A DNA stretch of 64,000 nt from Triticum aestivum (lineage: Eukaryota > Streptophyta > Magnoliopsida > Poales > Poaceae): assembly GCF_018294505.1 (NCBI RefSeq), contig NC_057796.1:267985518-268049517 (forward strand), read 5' to 3'. The translations under genes and the position numbers were made by a program. The notes beneath the pieces are model-generated. The model ran no database searches and was not told the DNA's origin. It saw nothing but the letters and a program-made list of their open reading frames with translations. Within the stretch, counting starts at the first letter, position 1. Each line of letters starts with the position of its first letter. Below are positions 20,138-28,984 of this stretch, one piece after another.

Positions 20138-20934
20138 GGCAAGGACGAACGAAGAAGAAGGACTTATGAGGAGGAAAGGTAGAGTAATTTTTGGTTAGAT
20201 AGTTCCCCTTTTTATAACCTAAGTACTAGCACTAGTACTAATACCTGCATAGTGGGAACACGTTTAGGTTTGGTACGTACTAGTAGGTGTGAGCAGGCTT
20301 GCACTTAATTGTAGCACTAGTACTTTCGAATGTGATGGGAACAAGGTAAAGATTAATTGATGGTGTTGGTTTCGAGGCCCGAAACGGCCCCCGATGAGTT
20401 TAGTGGAACATAAATTTCAAGTAGACTACAGTGCTCAAATGCGTAAATATTATGTTACTGTCAAAAATTGGCACAAAATACGAAGGAGACCAATCGAAGT
20501 ACTACTAGCAACCCATGATTTAACTACTCGCATGCGCGCAGTGGAGTAGTAATGTCTTTCTTCCGCCCTCACTTCCACTCAATTTGCATGCACTGTATTA
20601 ATTGAACATCAATGAAGTGAAGGACTTTAGACGCGTCAAATTATCACATGGGGTGGATCTTGGTACAAAATTGCGTCCGCCCGTGTACCCGCGTGTGCAT
20701 GCGAGGGAATGAGTGCGTGCGTGCACATCTTTGCTTTGTGCATGTATTGCCAGTGTGGCTCACGGAGGACGAGTACATTCTTCTGGAACCAGCAGCACGT
20801 CACTGTGATCAATCCACACAAGGAGGTCGCGACAATGCCTCCACATGTGCCACGTGGCTTCATGAACTGTAAGAGAGACACTGTGTAGCGTGCTATTGGA
20901 ATTCTAATTTACGTGTTTTGCACATACTCGAAGT
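20138..20934. other. no gene seen
   Basis: AT-rich sequence with a purine/pyrimidine GTGCGTGCATGCGAGG-type stretch near 20690-20735. No coding signal on either strand beyond short chance frames. Confidence 0.5.
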
Positions 20935-21101
20935 ACTAGTAAGGTACACGTGCATTGCACGCATCAGATTTTGCAACCAAATTATGAATAAATACCACAC
21001 TGTAGCATGTAAGCTCTGAGTCATATATGCCTGATGTAGACCTTCATTTAATTCTTATAGTTCATATCATTCAAAATCAATTAGTTTTTATAAAAAATCT
21101 A

Positions 21102-21405
21102 GGGCCTCTTTGGTTCGTAGGATTTCCAAAACGCGGGAATAGGAAAAACATGGGATTAGAGTGGAATGTCATCTTGAATCCTACAGGATTGTACGAGTGT
21201 TTGATTGTGCATAGAAAAAATGCAGAATTCTTTCAAAGACGTTTGAGTGGATGGGATGTTTCCTATGAAATCTAGTGCAAATGAATCATATGTAAAAATT
21301 CATATGGTTTACAATCCTACGAATCAAACAACCAAGATAGGAAAAATTCCAAAGGATTAGAGTCCTCCAAAATTCCTTTGAGAATCCTTTGAATCAAAGA
21401 AGCCC
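21102..21405. mobile_element. PIF/Harbinger-like MITE inside the fold-back arm
   Basis: 304 bp starting GGGCCTCTTTGGTTC and ending GAATCAAAGAAGCCC, inverted ends matching at 13 of 15 positions. The right arm of the host fold-back element keeps the empty site (GCTAATCTA at the matching place), so the insertion borders are visible. They imply a three-base target duplication CTA/TTA (21099-21101 and 21406-21408), one copy mutated. A TWA-type triplet duplication is typical of Harbinger elements. The same family occurs at 62663-63014. Confidence 0.82.
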
Positions 21406-21719
21406 TTAATCTATTTTATGATTCATGGAATTGTGCATTGTAAAGCGTAAAGTAAAAAAAATAATGGCAATTCAACTCGAAAAAAGTTTGGGCAGTCATG
21501 ATACGGAAGATTCCAGAACAAAGGAGAACCACTATTGTTTTGAGGTTTGTGCGTTATGCTTAAGTTCAACCATGGAGTCTGCTAGATTGTACATGTGGCA
21601 AAATCCGGTGGGGGGCTAGAGGATGGTGCGAGGGGTCGAGTGGAGGGAGACTATGAAGGATTGCACAAGTGTGAGATTGATATTTAGAGAGAGGGGGCGA
21701 GAACGTGCGCTGTTGCGCG

Positions 21720-21906
21720 CAGTGGCGGAGCCATGAAAAATAAATGAGCTAGGGGGCAAGCATCGCTAATCCTTTACGAGGAGGGCCAATTCATCAACTT
21801 AAACCATTTTTACCAGCAATTGTCTAATGATCACATTCATATTAGCCTCGATATATAGTGATGTTAGGGGGGGCAGGGCCCTTGCTGCCCCCTGTCTTCG
21901 CCATAG
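21720..21906. mobile_element. small hAT-like MITE candidate
   Basis: Starts CAGTGGCGGAGCC and ends TTCGCCATAG, imperfect inverted ends. It is flanked by TGCGCG at 21714-21719 and 21907-21912. The CAGTGGCGGAGC end is common in grass genomes. The flanks agree over six bases rather than the eight expected for hAT, so the superfamily is a guess. Confidence 0.5.
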
Positions 21907-22192
21907 TGCGCGCCTCTGAGAGATGAAGCGGAAGGCATGGATGATGAGAGGGGGACGTTGGATATATAATTAATGTGGGTGTATTAGCTATATATGTAAT
22001 CCTATATGGATAGGTATAGATTGATCGATGTGGACGTGGGAAAGAGGGTGAGACCGCACTAGATATATAGATTGATCGGTTTGTGTGGAAAACTATGAAA
22101 GACCTAGCTATATACACACACACATAGGGGAACATCGATCGTTGCGCATGCACGTGAGAGATAAAGAATGCCTGATATGATGGAGAGGGGGA

Positions 22193-22210
22193 TGTGTGTG
22201 TGTGTGTGTG
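22193..22210. repeat. (TG)n microsatellite
   Basis: An uninterrupted GT/TG run of about nine units within the centre of the fold-back element. Shorter CA and TG runs occur nearby at 22112-22124 and 22274-22284. Confidence 0.9.
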
Positions 22211-24195
22211 CCTTCATGGGAGACCGACCTGAAGAAAAAGATTGCATGTGTGCGATGGATAATGCCGACTGGTTGTGTGTGTGTGCATGCACGAGAGAAA
22301 GTTAGTGGTACAATTATAAAGATAAGACGACTGTGTGGGTGTAAAAGACTAGGTGAGGTCATAATCAATGTAAAGTTGAATTCAAATATTTGAATAAGAG
22401 ATGATGATGTTTGAAACCCATGCAAGCATGAATATAACGGAGATCTGCATGGTGTGGTTTGGAAACGAGAATGTTGTAATGTATACACATTGAACAAGGT
22501 CATACTGATTTGAATTTGAGATACCGATGGCAGACATCGTTTGGCCACATTGCATCCGTGCATGGACACGCTATTCTAATTGGAGATGATGGGTGGATTT
22601 CGCAGCACATATCTATATCTATACCCCTATATATATTATATTTTTTATTTTTTATATAGTGTGCAGATAACTTTAACTTTGAACTATGGTCGTTGGATGA
22701 GGCCAATCCGATGGTGCAGAGATGGCAAATTTGAGCACTACTGGCCGTTGGATATCATCTAGATTCCACCAGATTTTGCCACATGTACAATCTAGAAGAC
22801 TCCATGGTTGAACTTAAGCATAATGCACAAACCTCAAAACACAAGCACTTCTTATTTGTTCTAGAATCTTCCGTATCATAATTGCCCAAATGTTTTTCTA
22901 CATGATTTTCCATTATTTGTTTTACTTTATGCCTTACAACGCACAATTCCATGAATCTTAAAATAGATTAGCTTTCTTATAAAAACTAGATGATTTTGAA
23001 TGAAATGAACTATAAGAATTAAACGAACATCTACATCATGCATATATGACTCAAAGCTTACATGCTATAATGTGGTATTTATTCATAATTTGGTTGCCAA
23101 ATCTCATGCGTGCAATGCACGTGTACCTTACTAGTCTAAATGGTGTTTGTGTGTGTGTTGTGCGTGTTAAACACACTGTACGTAGTATATCATACATGGT
23201 TTAGATTCCGAACATCTAGCTAGAGCATACATGTACTATGATTTGAAATCAACACAAAATGGATACATATATTTGAATTTGAGATCATATGTACATGTAG
23301 TTCGTATTTATATAGGAATTTACTTCTCCTATATTCACGTCATGTGTTGTGAAGATAATATTTAGATGGTTGTATAACTAACCCGAGTACAATCCCATTC
23401 AAACAGGGAAAATGTAGTCAAATTTAGTCCATATGCTAGACAACACACATTGTTTTTTTTATTGTTGAGGGAAGTGCAAATTGTTTTGGTACTGTACACG
23501 TTATGTTTGTTGTCCCGATTTTTTTAGTTTTTTGTTGTATTTGAATGCATTTCTGGTAATATAGTAAAACGGGACATGGCTCTCTCGATGAGGTGCGAAT
23601 TGTGTTTTTTTTTGTCCATGTTGCTTGTTCTCCCAAAATTTCAAGCTGCGCCTTGTTATGCCGGAATTTCAAGCTAGCATCCCTGTCTATCGTGCTGCGA
23701 AACTCCTGCCTCTTCAACCCGTGCCTTGTTACCCCGAAATATTTAAGATATATCTTTGTCTTGTTGTGCTCCGACAACTCCCTCCATCTCAACATGCGCC
23801 TTGCTATTCCAAAATTACAACCCGCGCGAAAAGTCCCACCTCCTGTGAAATCCCGACACGCGAAATGCCCGTGATACCCCTGAACCGAAAGAACTGCCTC
23901 AAATCGGTGGGGGTACTTTCGTAACTTACCCCACATTTAGGACAAGCGCGTCCCTATGCCATGGTTCCCCACTCCCATCCCATCCGCCCACCCATTCGTA
24001 CACTGAGGCCGCGAAAACCCGCGAAGCCCCACACACTCCTCCGTCCGCCACCTAGTCGGAGCCTCTTGCCCGACGACGTCGTCCACAGCAACACCTCGAC
24101 GTCCCTCATCCACCGTACCGGATGAGGATCCGTCGTCGATCTCATCGTCCTGCCGGTTCAGCCACCCCGACCTCCACCTCCAAGGAGCTGCCCCG

Positions 24196-24303
24196 ATGTT
24201 CCCCTCGTCTTTCGTGCCACCTCCATTCCCACACCGCCGTCTTCACCTGCACCACCGAAAGAGCAGCATCTTCACTGTTTCCTCGGATGAAGTTGCGGCC
24301 TAA
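24196..24303 (+). CDS. small 35-aa ORF conserved in both palindrome arms (right copy)
   Basis: Begins MFPSSFVPPPFPHR and ends SSDEVAA-stop. Start, stop and length are as in the left-arm copy at 5062-5169, with about eight amino-acid changes. No recognised domain. Confidence 0.3.
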   Translation: MFPSSFVPPPFPHRRLHLHHRKSSIFTVSSDEVAA

Positions 24304-24361
24304 TCGACGCCACCAAAGAGGTTGTACACTAATCGCCGCATTTTCTTCTTGATTCAATCTC

Positions 24362-24640
24362 ATGGTGCTACCGGCGCTCGGTCCCGAGCCGACACGGCGC
24401 GGCTCCATCCACGGCGGCGTCGCCGGCCACTTCCTCCACGGCGTTGCTCCCTCGGCGGCGACGTCCACATCAGTAGGAGCTGCTGCTGCTTTAGCTCTCG
24501 CTCGCGCTACTGCGCTGCTCTTGCTCTCGGTCCCCTGCCTGGTCTGCTCTTGCTCCTGCTCGTGCTCGCACTGCAGCTCTCGCTCTTGCTCTTGCTTGCA
24601 ACGCTGCTCCGATTTAGCTACACTTCAGTCGACTGAATCG
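24362..24640 (+). CDS. unrecognised GC-rich ORF head in right arm, outward facing
   Basis: The frame starting at the ATG at 24362 reads MVLPALGPEPTRRGSIHGGV. It mirrors the left-arm frame for about 60 residues (GHFLHGVAPSAATST, ALALARAT). It then runs into the inserted MULE-like element at 24617, so the original 3' part is lost or displaced. It faces outward, towards the duplicated exon-like blocks at 25300-25480 and 26290-26500. Function unknown. Confidence 0.3.
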
Positions 24641-25062
24641 ACTTTTGGGTCAGTCGATTTTCAGGGGGTGGGGGGGCTCGCCGGAGTTAAGGAAGAACCA
24701 GCCGTAGCGGGGAGGGGGGCTCACCGGAGAGGTACCCCACTATCTATCTTAGGGTTCAGGGTGGGGGTAGTGGTCACCGGCGGTGGTGGGGCGGTGGCGT
24801 GGGGATCGTTGGAGAAAAAGCTCGGCACTGGGGGGCCTAGAGGGATGGCCGGGGCAGCGGCGGACCGGCGGTGGGGAGTGTTTTCGGGGCGGGCGGGGCG
24901 GCGCACCGCCGGCCGCGGACGGCGGGGGGGCTGTTTGGCCGGCGGTGGCTGGCGGCTAAGGGGGGTGGAGGTTGAAGATGAAATGCAGGCCCTTGATTTC
25001 GTATCCAACGGCTGCAAAATCGACTGACTAGAGATGAAAAAGTCAGTCGACTGACGTGTAGC
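24617..25062. mobile_element. MULE-like or MITE insertion carrying GC-rich cargo
   Basis: 446 bp with inverted ends: GCTACACTTCAGTCGACTGA at 24617-24636, and the reverse complement at 25062 reading GCTACACGTCAGTCGACTGA. A second inverted phrase TCAGTCGATTTT lies inside. It is absent from the matching place in the left palindrome arm, which supports a discrete insertion. The centre is about 70% G+C and looks like a piece of a gene (ACCGGCGGTGGTGGGG...), as in Pack-MULEs. A nine-base target duplication was not found. Confidence 0.65.
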
Positions 25063-25299
25063 ATCACCTCTAGTGCGTTCAGTTTCGACAGTAAAATTCA
25101 GTTTCAACAGCAAAATTCAGTTTTGACAGTTAAGTTCAGTTTCGATAGTTAAATTCAGTTTCGACAGGTAAGTTCAGAGATGTGCGGCTGATGTATTTTA
25201 CATCTATCACTTTGTGGTTATATATTTTACGTCATCTATTGGAGATGCTATTAGAATTCCACTCAGGTTAACATTGTCTCTCTTGTCCTGCTTCAGCCT

Positions 25300-25500
25300 C
25301 AGCGTCGTACAACTCACCGGAGCTGCTACAATGACGAAACCCTCCATGACAGTGGAGCAGTACCTCGGGCTCCATCTCTAGACGCCTAAGATCTTCTTCC
25401 CCTCCTCCGACAGCCAAGTCAGCCGGAGCATCCTCACCGGCCAACCCAATCACGCTGAGATCGACATGGCTTCGCCAAAGAGGTTGTACACTTGTTGCAT
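25300..25500 (+). pseudogene. exon-like block, arm copy, related to 26290-26500
   Basis: Contains GCCTAAGATCTTCTTCCCCT and ends CAAAGAGGTTGTACAC. The same block lies on the minus strand in the left arm (4210-4440). The minus-strand copy has a longer open frame with LHLQTPKIFFPSSDSQISRS. A related block at 26290-26500 has GCCTCAGATCTTCTTCCCCG. Three copies therefore exist, all outward facing. The right-arm copy has in-frame stops. I do not recognise the protein. Confidence 0.4.
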
Positions 25501-25582
25501 CTCTTTTTTACTCTACATGTTATATATATTGTCCACTGAGCACACGTAGTAACGTGAAATGAAATACGATTATTTTATCCTA

Positions 25583-25777
25583 CTATATGACAAGTAGTGA
25601 GGTACCAGGCAACTTAGCTATCCGTGATGGACTCTCTTGAACGCCATCATTATTTATCTCTGCGCGTTTGAGTTGTGCATTTGTCGATGGGCCTGGGAGT
25701 TGAGCTAGTAGGGCAGTGGCACAAAGTAATAGAAGTAGCACAAAAACATTTTTTAGTGTAGGCTTTTCCTTGCACAA
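25583..25777 (-). CDS. 64-aa ORF with signal-peptide-like start
   Basis: A minus-strand frame starting MCKEKPTLKNVFVLLLLLCATALLAQL. A basic start, a 14-residue hydrophobic core and a small-residue end (PSTNAQ) fit a secretory signal peptide. The remaining 35 residues are polar with no cysteine pattern, so it would be a short secreted peptide, a truncated gene or chance. It lies opposite in strand to the neighbouring exon-like blocks. Confidence 0.25.
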   Translation of the reverse strand: MCKEKPTLKNVFVLLLLLCATALLAQLPGPSTNAQLKRAEINNDGVQESPSRIAKLPGTSLLVI

Positions 25778-25794
25778 GCCTGCCTACTAGAATC

Positions 25795-26217
25795 GGCAGT
25801 GCTTGAAAGGAAAAGTGAATGAAAACATAGGAATTGGAAAGTTTCCTATGGTACTACTTTTCATGAATTTTGTGCAAAGGAATGGAGCAAAGGAAAATTG
25901 TAGGATTTGTTCCTTTAGTGTATCCTTGAAAGAAAACCATAGGAATTTTAATTTCCACTTGTCCTCCTTTTCAAATTCCTATTCATGATGCACAAGACTA
26001 AGAGATAGTAGCATTATAACCGTACATTTTCTTGTGGTTTGACTTAATCTCACCATGCTTCTTTGCATCCTGTGATCTTCCAATTCTTGTGAATCAAACA
26101 CCCAGATTGGCAGAAATCCTATGTTTTTAAATTCTCTGTTTTGCACATGCATTCCTATACAATTCCTGTCTATTCCTATTCCTGCATTGTTAGAATCCTC
26201 AAATTCAAACAAGCCCT
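25795..26217. mobile_element. degenerate Harbinger-like MITE remnant
   Basis: The right half reads like the 3' part of the 62663-63014 MITE: ATCCTATGTTTTTAAATTC, CTCTGTTTTGCACATGCATTCC and an end close to TTCAAACAAGCCCT. The left half (GAAAACATAGGAATTGGAAAG) is the expected inverted partner. The outer left end is degraded. Confidence 0.5.
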
Positions 26218-28512
26218 ACACCATTACTTCTATTACAGATATGTGTCAAAGAAAACCTTGTGTGGTTTGTCCTGCTCCTGCGGCGCTATGTTCCACCCCA
26301 GCTCAGCTGCTCCAACGACGGAAGGGTTCACCACAGCAGGGATTCGCTCTCCAGACTGTCTTTCGCCGCCTCAGATCTTCTTCCCCGCCACTGGCAGCCA
26401 CGACAACTGCATTACCATCATCAACTGAGCAGATGACCTTGGGGACTACACGGGTCCGCAAGAGAGGTCGCACTGTTCCGTGTCTGCTTATGTTATGCAT
26501 CGCTTAATATGATGACGTGCTACTTTATCATCGTGTTCACCTAGTAGACTCCGAGTCAGGTCCAAACTAATGCTGAAACTTGAGTTTTTAAATGGTTGTG
26601 GGGTACATATTGGGGCAGCAATCAGTACTATCTGGTTAATCTCGGGTGTCTACTATGAGTTTCATGTTGGGTGCAAACAAACATTAAAGGAGCCATTATC
26701 TGTATTTTTTAACTAAAGCTATTATCTGCCTGCTATCATTGGTTTTGGGTCTATCCACAGTTTGCTACCATCACTCTGGATTTGTTTATGCACTCCTTAC
26801 ATAATCTCACTATGTTTGATTCCTATACCTGTCAGTTATTGTACACAATGGAACTGAACATGTAGAGCAAAAGAGACGAGCCTTGTAGTGCCAAAAGCAC
26901 GAGGACCATCATCTTATATGTGAATTATATCATGCCATCATTTTTTATTACGTGTTAAATTTGTCAACAATTTTAGTACATTCAATTACTCTTCCTGTGC
27001 ATCAGCCATTCGGCATGGTCATGGAAAAATCTGGAGTGGAAACAAGGTCTTCAAAGCAGACAATGCTATCTGACGAAGCGCATGTCTTGCTGGTTACAGA
27101 TAGCTCCTCAGAGCAGAATTCAGAGACAGATGACCAGTCATATTTCCCCCCGAGGTGCATGCTCTAACTTGGCAGGGTTATGTTGCTCATATCGTGCGTA
27201 TGGTATCTTGCATTGCTATGTCATTTGCTTACTTTAGACATGCTTTGTGTGAATGCCACCTGTTTAGTGTCTAATTACCATATATGTGTATTATGCAATG
27301 CCATCTTGTTGCAAGACATTATAAATGTGAATTATGCAATGCTATCTTGTTGCAAGGCATTATATATGTGAATTATGCAATGCCATGTTGTTTAGCCAAG
27401 CGTCATATATGTGAATTATATCATGCCATCCTTTTTTTGTATTTATCATTGCTTTTGTCGACAATGTTTGTATATTCAACTGCTCTTCCTGTGCATCAGC
27501 CATTTGAATTGGTGATGGAGAAATTTGGAGCGAAAACAAGGTCTTCAGAGCAGACAATGCTACCTGCTGAAGCAGATATCTTGCTGGTTACAGATAGCTC
27601 TTCAAAGGAGGATTCAGAGGCAGATGACCAGTCCTATTATCCCCCTGAGGTGTATGCTCAAACTTGGCAGGGTTATATTACTCATATCATGCATATGTTG
27701 TATTACAATGCTTAGTTTTTACATCATATACACAATATTGAATGCCATCTCCATAGTTGACACATCATATATGCGATTGCTCTCTGCTCACTTCCTTAGT
27801 ATATAAATAATATATTTGAATTATATCATGCCATGATGTTTACATAGACAGCATGTATCTGAATTATGGCATGCCCACCCATTTTCTAAAGACATAATAT
27901 AGTTATATCATCTCATCCTGTTTACATAGTCATCATATTTTGAATTATGTCATTCTATCCATGAATTATATCATGCCATCATGTTTCCATCGACGGCATG
28001 TTTGTGATTTATGCCATGCCAACCACTTTAATAGACACATTGTATAGTTATATCATGCCATCCTGTTTACATAGTCATCATATTTTGAAGTATGTCATTC
28101 TATCCTGTTTAGTTAGCCATCATACATGTGAAATTGTGTCATGCTATCCTGTTTAATTAGCCATCATATATGTGAAATTATGTCCTGCTGTTCTGTTTGG
28201 TTAGACAACATAAATGTGAATTATTGCATGCCCTGTTTTCTTCCCTACTATCCATTGCACCTCTCTATCTTACAATGTCTGTACATTCAATTACTTTTCT
28301 TATTTATCAGCCATTTCAATTGGAGGGGGTGATGGTAGTATCTGTAGGAGTAAAAACACGGTCTTCAGAAAAGATCATGCTACCTGTCGATGCAGATAGA
28401 ACCACGGTTGTACTTGCCCAAGAACCAGCCCCACCACACATAACCCAGACTCACGCAGATTGTACCCCTACCCAGTTGGACAGAGAACCAGCTACACCCC
28501 TTCTAACCCCAA
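26218..28512 (+). pseudogene. unrecognised multi-exon gene-like unit, 5' section
   Basis: A series of exon-like blocks. First, 26240-26507: CVVCPAPAALCSTPAQLLQRRKG... Then two homologous exons bounded by CATCAG at the acceptor and GAG/GTG at the donor. Exon 27006-27154 encodes PFGMVMEKSGVETRSSKQTM...LLVTDSSSEQNSETDDQSYF. Exon 27500-27649 is exactly 50 codons and encodes PFELVMEKFGAKTRSSEQTM. A third, altered copy starts at 28311 (PFQLEGVMVVSVGVKTRSSE) and runs on into a Pro/Thr-rich stretch that is cut by CACTA-1 at 28512. The first duplicate is one base short (149 bp), which would shift the frame. The acidic Ser/Asp-rich motif suggests a nuclear protein, but I recognise no family. Confidence 0.45.
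27230..28240. repeat. degenerate minisatellite in introns
   Basis: Many imperfect copies of a 35-50 base unit containing ATATGTGAATTATATCATGCC and CATCCTGTTTACATAGTCAT fill most of the intronic sequence from 27270 to 28230. They appear around duplicated exons, consistent with exon duplication by unequal exchange. Confidence 0.75.
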
Positions 28513-28740
28513 CACTAGTGCAGAACAGGCCTTTATCATCAGTTCGTAAGGGCCTTTAGTGCCGGTTCTGCAACCAGCACTATGGAGTGGAGACTAAAGG
28601 CTCCCCCCTTTAGTACCGGTTCGGCACGAACCGGCGCTAAAGTGCCACCACGTGGCACGAGCCAGGCCCGGGTGCTGGTAGACCATTAGTACCGGTTGGT
28701 AGCACCAACCGGTACTAAATGTTTGGGGGGGGTTTGGTTT
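28513..28740. repeat. CACTA-1 subterminal repeats, left end
   Basis: Inverted and direct copies of CTTTAGT.CCGGTT and AACCGG.(A/G)CTAAA lie within 230 bases of the terminus, for example TTAGTACCGGTTCGGCACGA, and a perfect hairpin ATTAGTACCGGTTGG...CCAACCGGTACTAAAT at 28685-28721. Such arrays are the expected binding sites for transposase or its partner. Confidence 0.88.
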
Positions 28741-28984
28741 TAATTTTTAATTTTCCATTAATTTTGTGTTTTCCATTTAATTCTTTTTTGTTTGCTGGTA
28801 TTTTACGATACTACATATTGTACACGTTATGCATATATATAAATAGATTTTCTCGTAGAACTGATCATATATATATAATCGAATGTCTCACAACCACCAT
28901 TAATTATTCACACATACACATGTATATATATATATATACAATTTCTCCTACATGTTGCCTTGGTGCCTTCGAAGCACGATGACA

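Larger units (their letters stand above)
20935..23135. mobile_element. fold-back-like class II element with ~380-bp inverted arms
   Basis: The ends are ACTAGTAAGGTACACGTGCA at 20935 and its exact reverse complement ending at 23135. Apart from a MITE in the left arm, 20935-21620 matches 22757-23135 in reverse complement throughout, including ATTCTTATAGTTCAT, ATGGAGTCT.CTAGATTGTACATGTGGCAAAAT and GATACGGAAGATTC.AGAACAAA. The 1.1-kb centre has no coding sequence and includes microsatellites and a small MITE. I found no convincing target-site duplication (flanks CTCGAAGT and CTAAATGG). It interrupts the inner end of the right palindrome arm region. Superfamily not determined; Mutator-like is possible. 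Confidence 0.8.
23160..25595. repeat. right arm of the giant inverted repeat
   Basis: Reverse-complement partner of 4096-6240. Landmarks in order: TACTATGATTTGAAATCAAC (23237-23256), TACGGTGTACAG-like repeat with the 5650-5790 region, the AAATATTTAAGATATATCTTTG block (about 23737-23758 against 5610-5630), the GC-rich ORF head, the GAAACTGAA phrases and GTTATATATATTGTCCACTGAG at 25528-25549. It contains a 446-bp insertion (24617-25062) that the left arm lacks. Beyond 25595 the match cannot be followed because the left arm is cut by the copia LTR at 4095. Confidence 0.88.

Noticed and set aside
22104..22569. 153-codon minus-strand frame in the centre of the fold-back element
   Set aside because: Composed of microsatellite-encoded His/Thr runs and ordinary AT-rich sequence; no domain.
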